Source: Candidatus Omnitrophota bacterium (GTDB lineage: Bacteria; Omnitrophota; Gorgyraeia; Zapsychrales; Fredricksoniimonadaceae). Taken from it: DNA of 34,482 nt. The DNA lies in the NCBI GenBank assembly GCA_903944345.1, contig CAJARJ010000004.1, positions 1 through 34,482 of the forward strand, written 5' to 3'. Made by a program: the position numbers and the translations under genes. The notes under the pieces are model-generated. The model had not been told where the DNA came from and made no database searches. It was given only the letters and a program-made list of their open reading frames with translations. This document shows positions 1 through 8,509 of this stretch, in pieces; position 1 is the stretch's first letter, and each line of letters begins with the position of its first letter.

Positions 1-13
1 ATTTTTTTAGCGG

Positions 14-42
14 TTGTTGAGATGTCTTTTTCGTGGTATACT
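14..42 (+). promoter_or_regulatory. possible sigma70-like promoter for the PilZ pair
   Basis: A TATACT -10 element at 37-42 is preceded by TG one base upstream (extended -10), and a weak TTGTTG lies 17 bases further upstream. It would give a leader of roughly 140 bases before the first PilZ gene. A second weak pair, TTGAAT at 159-164 and TAGAAT at 181-186, sits almost on the start codon. Nothing else was recognised in bases 1-192. Confidence 0.3.
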
Positions 43-192
43 TCGAAAGTCACTCGTTATGTAACAGGAACATAAGCTTTTGCCAACATTGAACTTGAAA
101 CAATAAAACGTTTAACGCAGCATTTTCTGTTGCGGAAATTAAAAAAATCAGTATTCCATTGAATTTGTCCAAAAAGGTATTAGAATAAAATT

Positions 193-555
193 ATGATAAC
201 AGATCAGAATAAAAGAAAAACACATCGCTTTGACTGCCTTGTTCCGGTTGACGGCAAGGACGGTTCCTTGTTTTCGCATTCCAGAACTGTTGATATCAGC
301 CGTGAGGGGATTGGCTTTTTGTCCGATCATGCCATTCCCTTGAAAGAAAAGATTGCTATCGAGCTTTCCGTTTCTCCCGAGTCTGAGCCAGTGCTGGTTG
401 TAGGCGAGGTGCAGTGGGTTCGTAAAATCTCTGACTCGGACAAGTATCGGATAGGTCTCAGGTTTGCGGATATTATTGATGGATCTCCGGAGCAACTGGA
501 GCGGTCTTTAAATCACAGACTTCCTTCCCGCGACGAAGTTCAGGATTCTTTATAA
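193..555 (+). CDS. single-domain PilZ protein (probable c-di-GMP receptor)
   Basis: This 120-residue protein is essentially one PilZ domain. PilZ domains bind cyclic di-GMP and pass the signal to motility, secretion or polysaccharide machinery. Both signature elements are visible: RxxxR at R8-R12 (RKTHR) near the N-terminus and D34-I-S-R-E-G39, matching (D/N)xSxxG. The hydrophobic strand pattern after these fits the beta-barrel, with a VQWVRK strand near residue 74. There is no signal peptide or membrane segment, so it should be cytoplasmic. No good Shine-Dalgarno site lies before the ATG; the nearest purine run, AAGG, is about 15 bases upstream. A second PilZ gene follows after about 25 bases, so the two are probably co-transcribed. 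The output partner is not identifiable here. Confidence 0.85.
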   Translation: MITDQNKRKTHRFDCLVPVDGKDGSLFSHSRTVDISREGIGFLSDHAIPLKEKIAIELSVSPESEPVLVVGEVQWVRKISDSDKYRIGLRFADIIDGSPEQLERSLNHRLPSRDEVQDSL

Positions 556-579
556 TACATAACCGGATTGGGATTTTTC

Positions 580-921
580 ATGGAGCCGCCAGAACAGCGA
601 CTTTTTTCCCGTTTTGTTTCGCGCTTCCCCACCAAGTTCAAGGACTCGGTGGAGGAGTACGGCCAGGAAATTTTTTTGCGTGATGTTTCCGCGACGGGAG
701 CCCGGGTTGTGTCCCGCAACAGGCTTTTTATTGATGATGTCTTGTCGTTATCGGTCAAGCTTCCCGACGGAAGAGAACCGGTTGAACTCAGCGGGCGCGT
801 ACGCTGGGTGCATCATCCCTCCCCCCAGGGATGGGAAGCCGGTTTGCAGTTTCATAAAATTGACCTTATGCGCATTCATCGTATCGTAAGATTCACTCTC
901 GATACCCCTTCTTTGCTCTGA
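580..921 (+). CDS. second single-domain PilZ protein
   Basis: This is a PilZ-domain protein of 113 residues from the ATG at 580. An in-frame TTG at 568 would add four residues, but the GGGA at 570-573 is well placed for the ATG and not for the TTG. An RLFSR and an overlapping RFVSR both satisfy RxxxR, and DVSATG supplies the (D/N)xSxxG element, so c-di-GMP binding is likely. The strand VRWVHHP matches VQWVRKI in the neighbouring PilZ protein, but the two are otherwise diverged, so they are paralogues rather than a recent duplication. No fused output domain is present. It is cytoplasmic and probably shares a transcript with the upstream gene. Confidence 0.83.
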   Translation: MEPPEQRLFSRFVSRFPTKFKDSVEEYGQEIFLRDVSATGARVVSRNRLFIDDVLSLSVKLPDGREPVELSGRVRWVHHPSPQGWEAGLQFHKIDLMRIHRIVRFTLDTPSLL

Positions 922-931
922 AAAAACCTTC

Positions 932-960
932 TTGCAAATGCCAGTTGTGCCGGGTATAGT
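932..960 (+). promoter_or_regulatory. sigma70-like promoter for the large secreted protein
   Basis: TTGCAA at 932-937 and TATAGT at 955-960 are separated by exactly 17 bases, ending about 60 bases before the start codon at 1021. A GTGAGGGAAA Shine-Dalgarno region directly precedes that ATG. Confidence 0.5.
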
Positions 961-1020
961 GTTTTTGATCAAGAAAAGCTATATCTGTCAGAGAATGCAT
1001 GTCTAAACAAGTGAGGGAAA

Positions 1021-3297
1021 ATGAGAAAAATAGCTTCTTTGTTTATTCTTGTGCAGTTTGTTGCAACAGCCGTTTCTCCCGGGCCGGGTTGGGCCCAGAC
1101 TTTGTCGGCTGCGGGGCTTTTGCCCGAGCCGGGCACGCCCCTTTCTTTGTCCGAAGCCTTTACTCCGGCGTATCTGCAGGGAATGGTTATCAATCCCGCC
1201 GATCCCTTCAAATTTGACTTTATCATCCATCGGGGTGACGAACAGCTTGCGGCTGATCAGAAGCAGGCGGAATACACCCGCTTGATCAAGTATTTTCTGG
1301 CCGCGCTGGCAGTGCCCGATCAGGAACAGTGGGTGAACCTTTCTCCGTATGAGCAGGACCGGATCATTCCTGACGGCATGGGTCTTACCGAAATGGGGCG
1401 AGATCTTTTGGCGCAGGATTATATTCTTAAACAGTTGACCGCATCGCTGAGTAACCCGGATTCGGCAATGGGAAGAAAGTTCTGGGACACTATTTACGCC
1501 CGGGCTTACCAGAAACTGGGCACAACCGATATTCCGACGGATGTCTTTAACAAGGTCTGGATCCTGCCCGACGCCGCCGAGGTTTACGAAAAAAACAATA
1601 CCATGGTGGTTGTCAGGCATCATCTGAAGGTCATGCTCGACAGCGATTACCAGGCGATGAAAGAAAATGCTGTTCCGGCAGAAATTGATGCGCAGACGGC
1701 GGAACTGTCCCGGGAAGTGATGCGCGAGGTAATTCTTCCTGTTCTGGAGCAAGAGGTGAACGAGGGGCGTAATTTCGCGCCGTTGCGCCAGGTGTACAGC
1801 GGAATGCTGTTGGCGACGTGGTACAAGACAGCTCTCAAGGAGTCCATTCTGGGCCAGCTTTACGCGGACAAACAAAAGGTCAAAGGGGTTGACCAGGATC
1901 CGGTTAATAATCAGCGCATTTATGATCGTTATGTAGAAGCTTTTCGCCGGGGTGTGGTGAACATGATCCGCGAGGACGTGGACAAATATTCCAATGAGGT
2001 CATTCCCCGAAAATATTTTTCCGGAGGATTTCAAAGAGAGCGGGGGGTTTCGGTTACAGATTCTCCTGAGGCGGCCCAGCTGGCCGCAAGCGTGGAGGAG
2101 TCTGCGGATTTTGCAGCTGTTCGGGTGAAAGATCCGCAAGAGGATCTGGCGCCGACGGCTGATTCTGCCGCCGCCTTCATCATCCCCCTCGCCGAGTATG
2201 CGGAGGATTATCCAGGTTTTGTTGAGCGCAAACAGTTCTGGCCGCGAAGAAAAGCTGTTCTAGCTTTTGAGGCGCCTTATCGTTACTTAGAGCAAGACAA
2301 ACGATTTGCTCTTTGGGATATTTCTTTTGTAGGGCCCAATTATCAGCCGGGACCGTTATCGTCCGGGTGGATGAAAGCCCAGCAAAAGCTGGCCCGAAAG
2401 TATGCTCTTTTGCTATGGGAAAAAGAATTCTCCAACTTAAAACCAATAGAGCAAAAAAGTATTCTAATGTTTATTCTTAAATATTCTGAATTTCAAGAAA
2501 AAAAAATAGGATTGATGTCGTTGGTTTATTTGAGAATGGATCTTGTAGCAAAGAAGAAACAGATGATTTCTTCCTGGCTTCTTTTAGTTCGTGAGTATGA
2601 AAAACGATGGGCTCAAACTTATCCGCAGGCAGTCGCGCTTATCGAAGAAGTTATACCCCGGCTTATGGCGAGATGGGAAGCTATAGTAGAGCCGGCGGAA
2701 TATACACATGGTAAGTACGTATACACTCGTTTTACAGAGGGCGATATTGAAGCAATGAAATTGATGGAGTCTTTTGATGGGCAGCCGGAAGCATTGGTGG
2801 GGTCCGCGCTGGCTCTTTTGCAGTCTCTTGAAGGCGGGACATTGCGAGGGTTGAAAACACCAGTTCCTGAGGACATTGCCGTTCAACAGGAAAGATTCTT
2901 CCGGGAAGTTTTTCCCGACCAGATAGGGTATCAAATCAATACTGATCCTGAAGGAAGAATGACGATTGTTTTTGAAGGGGTAAAATCAAAGGATTCGAGA
3001 CTTGCGAAAGAAAGGGAAGATCATGAAGCGCGGATGAATGACTGGGCCTCCTCCCCGGACAAGCCCCTTTCCTCTATTGAAAGATTGCAGGTCGCGGCAA
3101 AACCCGAGGCTTTGGCCGGAGATCCTGTGGGCGGTATTGATTTTGCCCAGTCCAATCTGAATATGCGCATTAAACGCGACGGCGCTGGAGTGCCCTTGCC
3201 AGCCAGTCAGCAGGATCTGGACAGCATTCATATTAACGGACTGGTGCCGGAGATATTAAGCATTCAGCCGCTTCAGCCCGGGCAGATCATCAGGTAG
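1021..3297 (+). CDS. large secreted protein of Omnitrophota-type family, function unknown
   Basis: This 758-residue exported protein has a Sec signal peptide (MRK, a hydrophobic stretch, then GWAQ with probable cleavage near residue 26). The first half, about residues 50-335, is hydrophilic and helical and ends in VIPRKYFSGG. The C-terminus holds GGIDF, RDGAGVPLP and a closing NGLVPEILSIQP segment. From memory, these blocks recur in many large Omnitrophota proteins whose middles differ, but the family has no assigned activity. The central part (about residues 385-660) has no recognisable domain, is rich in aromatic and basic residues, and is encoded by visibly AT-richer DNA, including a nine-A run at 2498-2506. 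That fits a modular design with fixed ends and a variable centre. It has its own promoter and terminator, so it is probably monocistronic. The function is unknown. Confidence 0.85.
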   Translation: MRKIASLFILVQFVATAVSPGPGWAQTLSAAGLLPEPGTPLSLSEAFTPAYLQGMVINPADPFKFDFIIHRGDEQLAADQKQAEYTRLIKYFLAALAVPDQEQWVNLSPYEQDRIIPDGMGLTEMGRDLLAQDYILKQLTASLSNPDSAMGRKFWDTIYARAYQKLGTTDIPTDVFNKVWILPDAAEVYEKNNTMVVVRHHLKVMLDSDYQAMKENAVPAEIDAQTAELSREVMREVILPVLEQEVNEGRNFAPLRQVYSGMLLATWYKTALKESILGQLYADKQKVKGVDQDPVNNQRIYDRYVEAFRRGVVNMIREDVDKYSNEVIPRKYFSGGFQRERGVSVTDSPEAAQLAASVEESADFAAVRVKDPQEDLAPTADSAAAFIIPLAEYAEDYPGFVERKQFWPRRKAVLAFEAPYRYLEQDKRFALWDISFVGPNYQPGPLSSGWMKAQQKLARKYALLLWEKEFSNLKPIEQKSILMFILKYSEFQEKKIGLMSLVYLRMDLVAKKKQMISSWLLLVREYEKRWAQTYPQAVALIEEVIPRLMARWEAIVEPAEYTHGKYVYTRFTEGDIEAMKLMESFDGQPEALVGSALALLQSLEGGTLRGLKTPVPEDIAVQQERFFREVFPDQIGYQINTDPEGRMTIVFEGVKSKDSRLAKEREDHEARMNDWASSPDKPLSSIERLQVAAKPEALAGDPVGGIDFAQSNLNMRIKRDGAGVPLPASQQDLDSIHINGLVPEILSIQPLQPGQIIR

Positions 3298-3324
3298 GGC
3301 CTGGCAAGGATATAGGCTATTGAT

Positions 3325-3355
3325 AAAAAGGCCGGGTATTATCCCCGGCTTTTTT
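3325..3355 (+). terminator. intrinsic terminator after the large secreted protein
   Basis: GCCGGG at 3331-3336 pairs with CCCGGC at 3344-3349 around a seven-base loop. An A-run on the left and a T-run on the right extend the stem and supply the U-tract. It lies about 30 bases after the stop codon at 3297. Confidence 0.85.
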
Positions 3356-3375
3356 GTCGAAATTTTTTTCTTCGC

Positions 3376-3404
3376 TTGTTCATTTTTCCGTCTTGCGATA
3401 AAAT
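3376..3404 (+). promoter_or_regulatory. promoter for the GH94-type gene
   Basis: TTGTTC at 3376-3381 and TAAAAT at 3399-3404 are 17 bases apart, directly after the preceding terminator and about 60 bases before the GTG start at 3465. No clear operator palindrome was seen here. Confidence 0.42.
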
Positions 3405-3464
3405 CATTTTTTTAATTCTTACTATTCGGCAACACGGGGTTTAATCCAATCAGAGGAGTGTTTT

Positions 3465-6167
3465 GTGGAAAGGTTTTTTGAATATTTGCCGGACGGAACC
3501 ACCTTCCGGTCGCGTGCGGCGGCAGCCGTTCGCCAGGTGTATGCGCCGTTGTGTTCTCCCGATGGCAAAGGCATCAAATCGGCGATTACGCCCCTTTTGT
3601 CGGGCGACATCAAACTGGACAAGTTTCATTACCTGACCAGGCCGGCTTCACGGGAAGACTTGCGCCAGCCGGTGCGTAATTTTTATCTGGATATAGTGGA
3701 AGGCGGAATTTTTGTTTTCTCCAATCCGCTCAAGGCCGAAGTTACCGTTGAGGTCGGGCAGTTGTGGCACAAGGTGGTTCAGCGTTGCCCCGCGCTTGGC
3801 GTTGAAGTCACGGCTCGCACTTTTGTTCCGCTTGGCGGCGGAGATGCGGAACTGACCTGCTATAGCGTCCGTAATATTTCAGACAAAACTTTGCAGCTGA
3901 CACCTACTGCTGCGATTCCTGTGTTTGCTCGAGCGCTGGCCAACAAGCATGACCATGAGCATGTTACGGCTCTGCTCAACCGGGTTGAACAGCTGCCTGA
4001 CGGCATTGTAGTCGAGCCTTCGATGATGTTTAACGAGGAGGGGCACAAGGCTTGCGCGAGTGTTTATTTTGTTTATGGAGCCGAGGGGCAGGGGAACAAG
4101 CCTGTCGGATCGTTCCCGACGTTTGAAAGTTTTCTGGGCGAAAGCGGAACCTGGAGCCGTCCGGAAGCTGTTTTTGAAAGCCGTTCTCCGAAGCTTCTTT
4201 CTTCGGCCGAGCGTCAGGGGAAGGAAGTAGCCGGTGCCTTGCGTTTTTCCCGGCAGGAGCTGGGCGCGGGAGAGGAAAAACATTTTATTGTGTGTATCGG
4301 CATGGCGGAATCGCGCGCGGCGGCGGCAGAAGTTTTTGGCCGGTTTGCTTCGGTCGATCTTTTCGGGAAAGCCCTGAAAGAGAACGAGGAATACTGGACG
4401 GCCAAAACAGCGGTGATCCGTTTTGAAACCGGAGAGAAAGACTTTTCTTCCTGGATGCGCTGGGTGACCCTGCAGCCTGTCCTGCGCCGGATCTTTGGCT
4501 GTTCTTTCCTGCCGGATCACGATTACGGCAAGGGCGGCAAGGGCTGGCGGGATATCTGGCAGGATCTTTTATCGCTTATTCTTATCGAGCCGGAACAGGT
4601 GCGCTCCACTCTGCTCAACAATTTTGCCGGAGTGCGCATTGACGGCACGAATGCCACGATCATCGGACAGAAACCCGGAGAGTTCATTGCCGACCGCAAT
4701 GCCATCACCCGGGTCTGGATGGATCACGGTGTCTGGCCGTTTCTGACCACGCAGCTTTATATTGACCAGACCGGGGATACGGGGATTCTTTTTGAAAAAG
4801 TGCCGTATTTCTGTGACCCGCAAATGGCACGCTCCACTCGCAGGGATGAAAACTGGACGCCTGCATGCGGGGAACGCCTGCGCGAACGCCAGGGAGAGAT
4901 TTATTATGGAACGGTGCTGGAGCATATTCTTGTCCAGCATCTGGTTCAGTTTTTTAATGTCGGCGAACACAACATGATCCGTCTGGAGAGCGCTGACTGG
5001 AACGACGGTTTGGACATGGCTTTTAATCGCGGCGAGAGTGTGGCCTTTTCGGCATTCTATGCGGGAAATCTGCTGTCCATCGCCGGCCTTCTGGAAGAAC
5101 TTTCCCGGCGGGCTTCTGTTGGGACGGTTTTGCTTGCCCGTGAGACCGCTCTGTTGCTGGACACCTTGTTTGACCGGCTGGATTATGAGAGTCCCGGGCA
5201 GAAAAAACAGCGCCTTTTCGAGGAATACTTCAAGGCGGTTCAGCCGGTTCTTTCCGGCGAGGTTATGGAAGTTCCGGTTGCGGATCTGGTGCGCGATTTG
5301 AGGGCCAAGGGCGAATGGCTGGCAAACAAAATCCGTTCCCAGGAGAGCCTGAGCTTTAAAGATGCCGGCGAAGAGTATGCGTGGTTTAATGGTTATTACG
5401 ACAATAACGGCGAACGGGTTGAAGGCCCGAAAGATGCGGGCCTGCGCATGACTTTGACCGGTCAGGTTTTTCCTCTTATGCATGGGGTTGCGTCTGCGGA
5501 TCAGGCTCGTGCGACTGTCAAGGCGGTTGAGAAGTTTCTTTGGGACAGCACTTTGGGAGGTGTTCGGCTGAACACGGATTTCGGGGTGGGGCATTATCCC
5601 GCCATGGGCCGGGCGTTTGGTTTTGCTTTTGGTACCAAGGAGAACGGTGCGGTGTTCAGTCATATGGCGGTTATGTACGGCTATGCGCTTTACAAGTGCG
5701 GACTGCCCAGAGAAGGTCGTGCCGTTTTGCGCTCGTTGTTCGATATGAGCGTTTGTCCGGACCGGGCCATGATCTATCCGGGTATTCCGGAATATTTTGA
5801 TGCCCAGGGCCGGGGCATGTATCACTTTCTTACAGGTTCGGCCAGCTGGTATGTTTTGACACTTTTGACGATGGCTTTTGGTGTTCGCGGAGAACTGGGC
5901 GACCTGGTTTTGTGTCCGCGTCTGGTCAGGGAAGATTTCGTTGCTACGGAAGTTTCGGCAGATTGTCAGTTTGCCGGGCGGCAGTTGCGGGTTACGTATG
6001 TAAATCCTCTCAGGCTGGATGTTGGGGAATACCGGATAGAGCGTATAACGCTTAATGATCAGTCGGTCCATTTTGATCGTCGGGGTGCGTGTGATATCCG
6101 TCTGGGCAGAGATCAGATCACCGCCAGCGCGGAGTGCGTGCAGATCAGGGTTTTTCTGGCGGCCTGA
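3465..6167 (+). CDS. GH94-family glycoside phosphorylase-like protein
   Basis: This 900-residue cytoplasmic protein resembles family GH94 (cellobiose and chitobiose phosphorylases and relatives), which split beta-glucosidic bonds with phosphate to give a sugar 1-phosphate. The fold order is typical: an N-terminal beta-sandwich, a linker, then an (alpha/alpha)6 barrel. It carries the GWRDIWQDLL segment (R362-D363) and SADWNDGLD, where D514 of the W-N-D motif aligns with the known general acid. At 900 residues it is longer than the usual roughly 800. The N-terminus lacks the classic FYRD-type opening of cellobiose phosphorylases, so the substrate may differ. The start is GTG with a GAGG site seven to ten bases upstream. 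There is no signal peptide. A sugar ABC importer follows, so it probably acts on an imported beta-linked oligosaccharide. The exact activity is not assignable; a non-phosphorolytic relative is possible. Confidence 0.8.
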   Translation: MERFFEYLPDGTTFRSRAAAAVRQVYAPLCSPDGKGIKSAITPLLSGDIKLDKFHYLTRPASREDLRQPVRNFYLDIVEGGIFVFSNPLKAEVTVEVGQLWHKVVQRCPALGVEVTARTFVPLGGGDAELTCYSVRNISDKTLQLTPTAAIPVFARALANKHDHEHVTALLNRVEQLPDGIVVEPSMMFNEEGHKACASVYFVYGAEGQGNKPVGSFPTFESFLGESGTWSRPEAVFESRSPKLLSSAERQGKEVAGALRFSRQELGAGEEKHFIVCIGMAESRAAAAEVFGRFASVDLFGKALKENEEYWTAKTAVIRFETGEKDFSSWMRWVTLQPVLRRIFGCSFLPDHDYGKGGKGWRDIWQDLLSLILIEPEQVRSTLLNNFAGVRIDGTNATIIGQKPGEFIADRNAITRVWMDHGVWPFLTTQLYIDQTGDTGILFEKVPYFCDPQMARSTRRDENWTPACGERLRERQGEIYYGTVLEHILVQHLVQFFNVGEHNMIRLESADWNDGLDMAFNRGESVAFSAFYAGNLLSIAGLLEELSRRASVGTVLLARETALLLDTLFDRLDYESPGQKKQRLFEEYFKAVQPVLSGEVMEVPVADLVRDLRAKGEWLANKIRSQESLSFKDAGEEYAWFNGYYDNNGERVEGPKDAGLRMTLTGQVFPLMHGVASADQARATVKAVEKFLWDSTLGGVRLNTDFGVGHYPAMGRAFGFAFGTKENGAVFSHMAVMYGYALYKCGLPREGRAVLRSLFDMSVCPDRAMIYPGIPEYFDAQGRGMYHFLTGSASWYVLTLLTMAFGVRGELGDLVLCPRLVREDFVATEVSADCQFAGRQLRVTYVNPLRLDVGEYRIERITLNDQSVHFDRRGACDIRLGRDQITASAECVQIRVFLAA

Positions 6168-6192
6168 CAGTCTGGGCGGCGATGTGCGGATA

Positions 6193-6211
6193 TTGTTTTT
6201 GACAAAAACAA
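6193..6211. promoter_or_regulatory. perfect 19-base palindrome overlapping a -35 box (candidate operator)
   Basis: TTGTTTTTG-A-CAAAAACAA is a perfect 9+1+9 inverted repeat. It contains the consensus -35 TTGACA (6199-6204) of the importer promoter. A repressor bound here would block polymerase. The LacI-family gene at the end of the same locus is the obvious candidate, although classical LacI operators are centred on CG rather than on a single base. Confidence 0.5.
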
Positions 6212-6226
6212 ATCAGATGTTAGGAT
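6199..6226 (+). promoter_or_regulatory. promoter of the sugar importer operon
   Basis: A consensus TTGACA at 6199-6204 is followed after 16 bases by TAGGAT at 6221-6226, with TG one base upstream as an extended -10. An alternative -10, GATAAT, sits at 6224-6229. The start codon is at 6291, preceded by AAGGAGA. Confidence 0.55.
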
Positions 6227-6290
6227 AATCTTTCAAAAAAAGATTTTTGAGTTGTGCTTCAGAATCCGTTTATTCTAAAAAGGAGACTTC

Positions 6291-7577
6291 ATGAAGCGTT
6301 TTTTAACATTCTTGTGCGGAACAGTTCTTCTGGCGGCATCCGGATGCGGACAAGCCTCCAAACCAGCCAACCAGATCGAGGTCTGGCACTGGATGACCGA
6401 TCGGCATGAAGCCTTCGCCACTCTCGCCCGCCAGTATGAGGAACAAACCGGAATTAAAATCAAGCTTGAACTCTTCGCCCCTTCAGATACTTACACTCAG
6501 AAAATAACCGCTGCCGCACAAGCCAATGTTCTGCCGGATCTTTACGGCATTCTTGACAAGAAATCTATTGTTGGGGCTTTTATTAAAGCCGGGCTTGTGG
6601 CTGACCTGACCGCGGATTTTGAAGCGAATAATGCGGCCTGGGAAAAGGCAATGTATCCTAAAGCTCTGGATGTCATGAGGTTTTCTGCCGGCAATATTGA
6701 TGAAGTCAAGCCGGGAATTTACGGAGCGCCGCTGGATGTGACCAACATTCAGATGGTTTATAACAAGGAATTGCTTAAAAAAGCCGGCATTACCAGGGTT
6801 CCTGCAACCTTTGATGATTTTCTTGCGGCGATTGACGCTCTCAAGCGGGTTGGGGTTGCTCCATTTGTTTCCGGTTTCGGAGAAATGTGGATTGTAGACT
6901 GTTTCGCCTCCAATTATGCTTTCAATATTATGGGGCAGGACAAGGTTATGGCGACTTTCCGCGGAGAGGTCAAGTACACTGATCCGGACTGGGTGAAGGT
7001 TTTGACCATTTTCAAAACACTGGCTGATCGGGGAGCGTTTATTGACGGCATTGTTACCAAAGGCAACAAGTATGCCGAGCAGGATTTTGCGTTGGGCCGT
7101 GCGGCGTTTGCCTTTAACGGTTCATGGTGCGTCAATGTTTATCGTGATATGAATCCGGATCTGGATTACGGCGTGGCATCTCTGCCGGCTATGGATCAGA
7201 GCCGTCCGGTCAGAAGCTGGGGCGGAGCGGGCTCTTCTTTGGTGGTGAACGGAAATTCATCCAACAAAGACAAGGCGATCGCTTTTCTTAAATGGTTGAC
7301 GGCTAAGGAGCAGCAGGCTTATTTTGCCGAGACAACGAACAATCTTCCTGCCAACCGGGATGCGGGCACCGCCATATCGCCTGTACTTGCAGAGTTTTCA
7401 AGGCTGGTTGAGCATACGACACATCCCAGCATTTGGCCTTTGAATGAAGATCCGTTGGTCATTGAGGCGTTTGACAAAGGAATCCAGGCGATCATTATTG
7501 GTGACAAGACACCCGTTGAGATTGCCGAACAGGTTCAGTCGGTGAAAGAGCGTCAAATGAAAAAGGCGGCCAAATAA
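6291..7577 (+). CDS. ABC transporter sugar-binding lipoprotein
   Basis: This 428-residue extracytoplasmic solute-binding protein belongs to the family 1 sugar binders (MalE/UgpB type). It captures an oligosaccharide and hands it to the two permeases encoded next. The N-terminus is a lipoprotein signal, with a hydrophobic stretch ending LAASGC and probable lipidation at C19; alanine at -3 is a slightly unusual lipobox. The opening EVWHWMTDRHEAF and the later DKAIAFLKWLTA segment are typical of the family. A strong AAGGAGA site precedes the ATG. The next gene starts two bases after this stop. No ATP-binding subunit is present, as is common for this family, where a shared ATPase is encoded elsewhere. 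The ligand cannot be read from sequence; context suggests a beta-glucan oligosaccharide. Confidence 0.92.
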   Translation: MKRFLTFLCGTVLLAASGCGQASKPANQIEVWHWMTDRHEAFATLARQYEEQTGIKIKLELFAPSDTYTQKITAAAQANVLPDLYGILDKKSIVGAFIKAGLVADLTADFEANNAAWEKAMYPKALDVMRFSAGNIDEVKPGIYGAPLDVTNIQMVYNKELLKKAGITRVPATFDDFLAAIDALKRVGVAPFVSGFGEMWIVDCFASNYAFNIMGQDKVMATFRGEVKYTDPDWVKVLTIFKTLADRGAFIDGIVTKGNKYAEQDFALGRAAFAFNGSWCVNVYRDMNPDLDYGVASLPAMDQSRPVRSWGGAGSSLVVNGNSSNKDKAIAFLKWLTAKEQQAYFAETTNNLPANRDAGTAISPVLAEFSRLVEHTTHPSIWPLNEDPLVIEAFDKGIQAIIIGDKTPVEIAEQVQSVKERQMKKAAK

Positions 7578-7579
7578 CC

Positions 7580-8506
7580 ATGTTTTCCCGTGCGGATATC
7601 CGATCTTCAATCAAGGTTACGGCGCTGGATGCCGGCAAGAATGCTCTTTTTGTCCTTCCGGCGGTAGTTATCTTCAGTACTTTTTATATATACCCTTTCT
7701 TCGAACTGATTAATCTTTCCTTACATCAGTGGCCGGGTATCGGACCCAAGACTTTTGTCGGTCTGGAGAATTTCCAGGAATTGCTTTCAGACAAGGTATG
7801 GTGGCTGTCCATGTGGCATGCAGCCTATATTACCCTGATTGCACTGGTCTTCCAGAATGCTTTGGCCTTTGCTTTGGCTCTGGCGTGTGACCGGGAAATT
7901 CGCGGGCAAAAGTTCTACCGGGTAATATTTTTTATTCCACCGGTTCTTTCGGAAGTTGTGGTTGGTATCCTTTGGAACTGGATACTCAATGCCGGAACGC
8001 AGAACGGTGAACATATCGGGTTATTGAATTATTTTCTTAACGCTACCGGATTGCCCCAGCTTGTGCACAGCTGGCTGTCTGATCCCAAAACAGCCCTGAC
8101 GTGTATTGCTGTCGTTCATTCCTGGAAAGGCTTTGGTTGGGGTTTTATCATGTTGCTGGCTGGTCTGCAGACGATTGACCGCCAGCTTTATGAAGCAGCC
8201 CGGGTGGATGGCGCCGGCAGCTGGCGGACATTCTTGAATGTCACAATTCCGATGATGATTCCTGTTATTATGGTTGTTGTTATTTTAACTATTCTGGGGT
8301 CGATGCAGGTTTTTGTTTTGATTCTTTCTTTGGTCAATCAAGGCTTGGTTTATCATACCGAAGTTCCTGTTACGCGCATTCTGGGTTCCATGCAGGGCAC
8401 CAAACAGTTCGGTTACGCTTGCGCCCAGGCCGTTGTTTTCGGCGCAATTCTGGTTATGGTGTCTTTCTCGTTTAAGAAAATATCCAATCTGGCAAAACAG
8501 GCATAA
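7580..8506 (+). CDS. sugar ABC transporter permease (MalF/UgpA type)
   Basis: This 308-residue inner-membrane permease has six hydrophobic segments. The cytoplasmic EAA loop that docks the ATPase begins at E205 (EAARVDGAGSWRTF) and lies between the fourth and fifth segments. This subunit pairs with the next gene product to form the channel. It starts two bases after the binding-protein stop, with AAAGG inside the upstream coding end, so translation is probably coupled. It has no extended periplasmic loop of the E. coli MalF kind, so the shorter UgpA-like architecture fits better. The family is certain; the substrate is inferred from neighbours. Confidence 0.93.
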   Translation: MFSRADIRSSIKVTALDAGKNALFVLPAVVIFSTFYIYPFFELINLSLHQWPGIGPKTFVGLENFQELLSDKVWWLSMWHAAYITLIALVFQNALAFALALACDREIRGQKFYRVIFFIPPVLSEVVVGILWNWILNAGTQNGEHIGLLNYFLNATGLPQLVHSWLSDPKTALTCIAVVHSWKGFGWGFIMLLAGLQTIDRQLYEAARVDGAGSWRTFLNVTIPMMIPVIMVVVILTILGSMQVFVLILSLVNQGLVYHTEVPVTRILGSMQGTKQFGYACAQAVVFGAILVMVSFSFKKISNLAKQA

Positions 8507-8509
8507 ATC

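Noticed and set aside
1003-2139. 378-codon open frame on the minus strand
   Set aside because: It mirrors the large secreted protein, which has a promoter, a ribosome site, a signal peptide and family motifs.
2498-2506. nine-A run in the large secreted protein gene as a phase-variation tract
   Set aside because: It lies in an AT-rich segment where such runs are expected, and there is no further sign of switching.
4569-6071. 500-codon open frame on the minus strand
   Set aside because: It is antisense to the GH94-type gene, whose motifs are unmistakable. The translation is low in recognisable structure and has no ribosome site.
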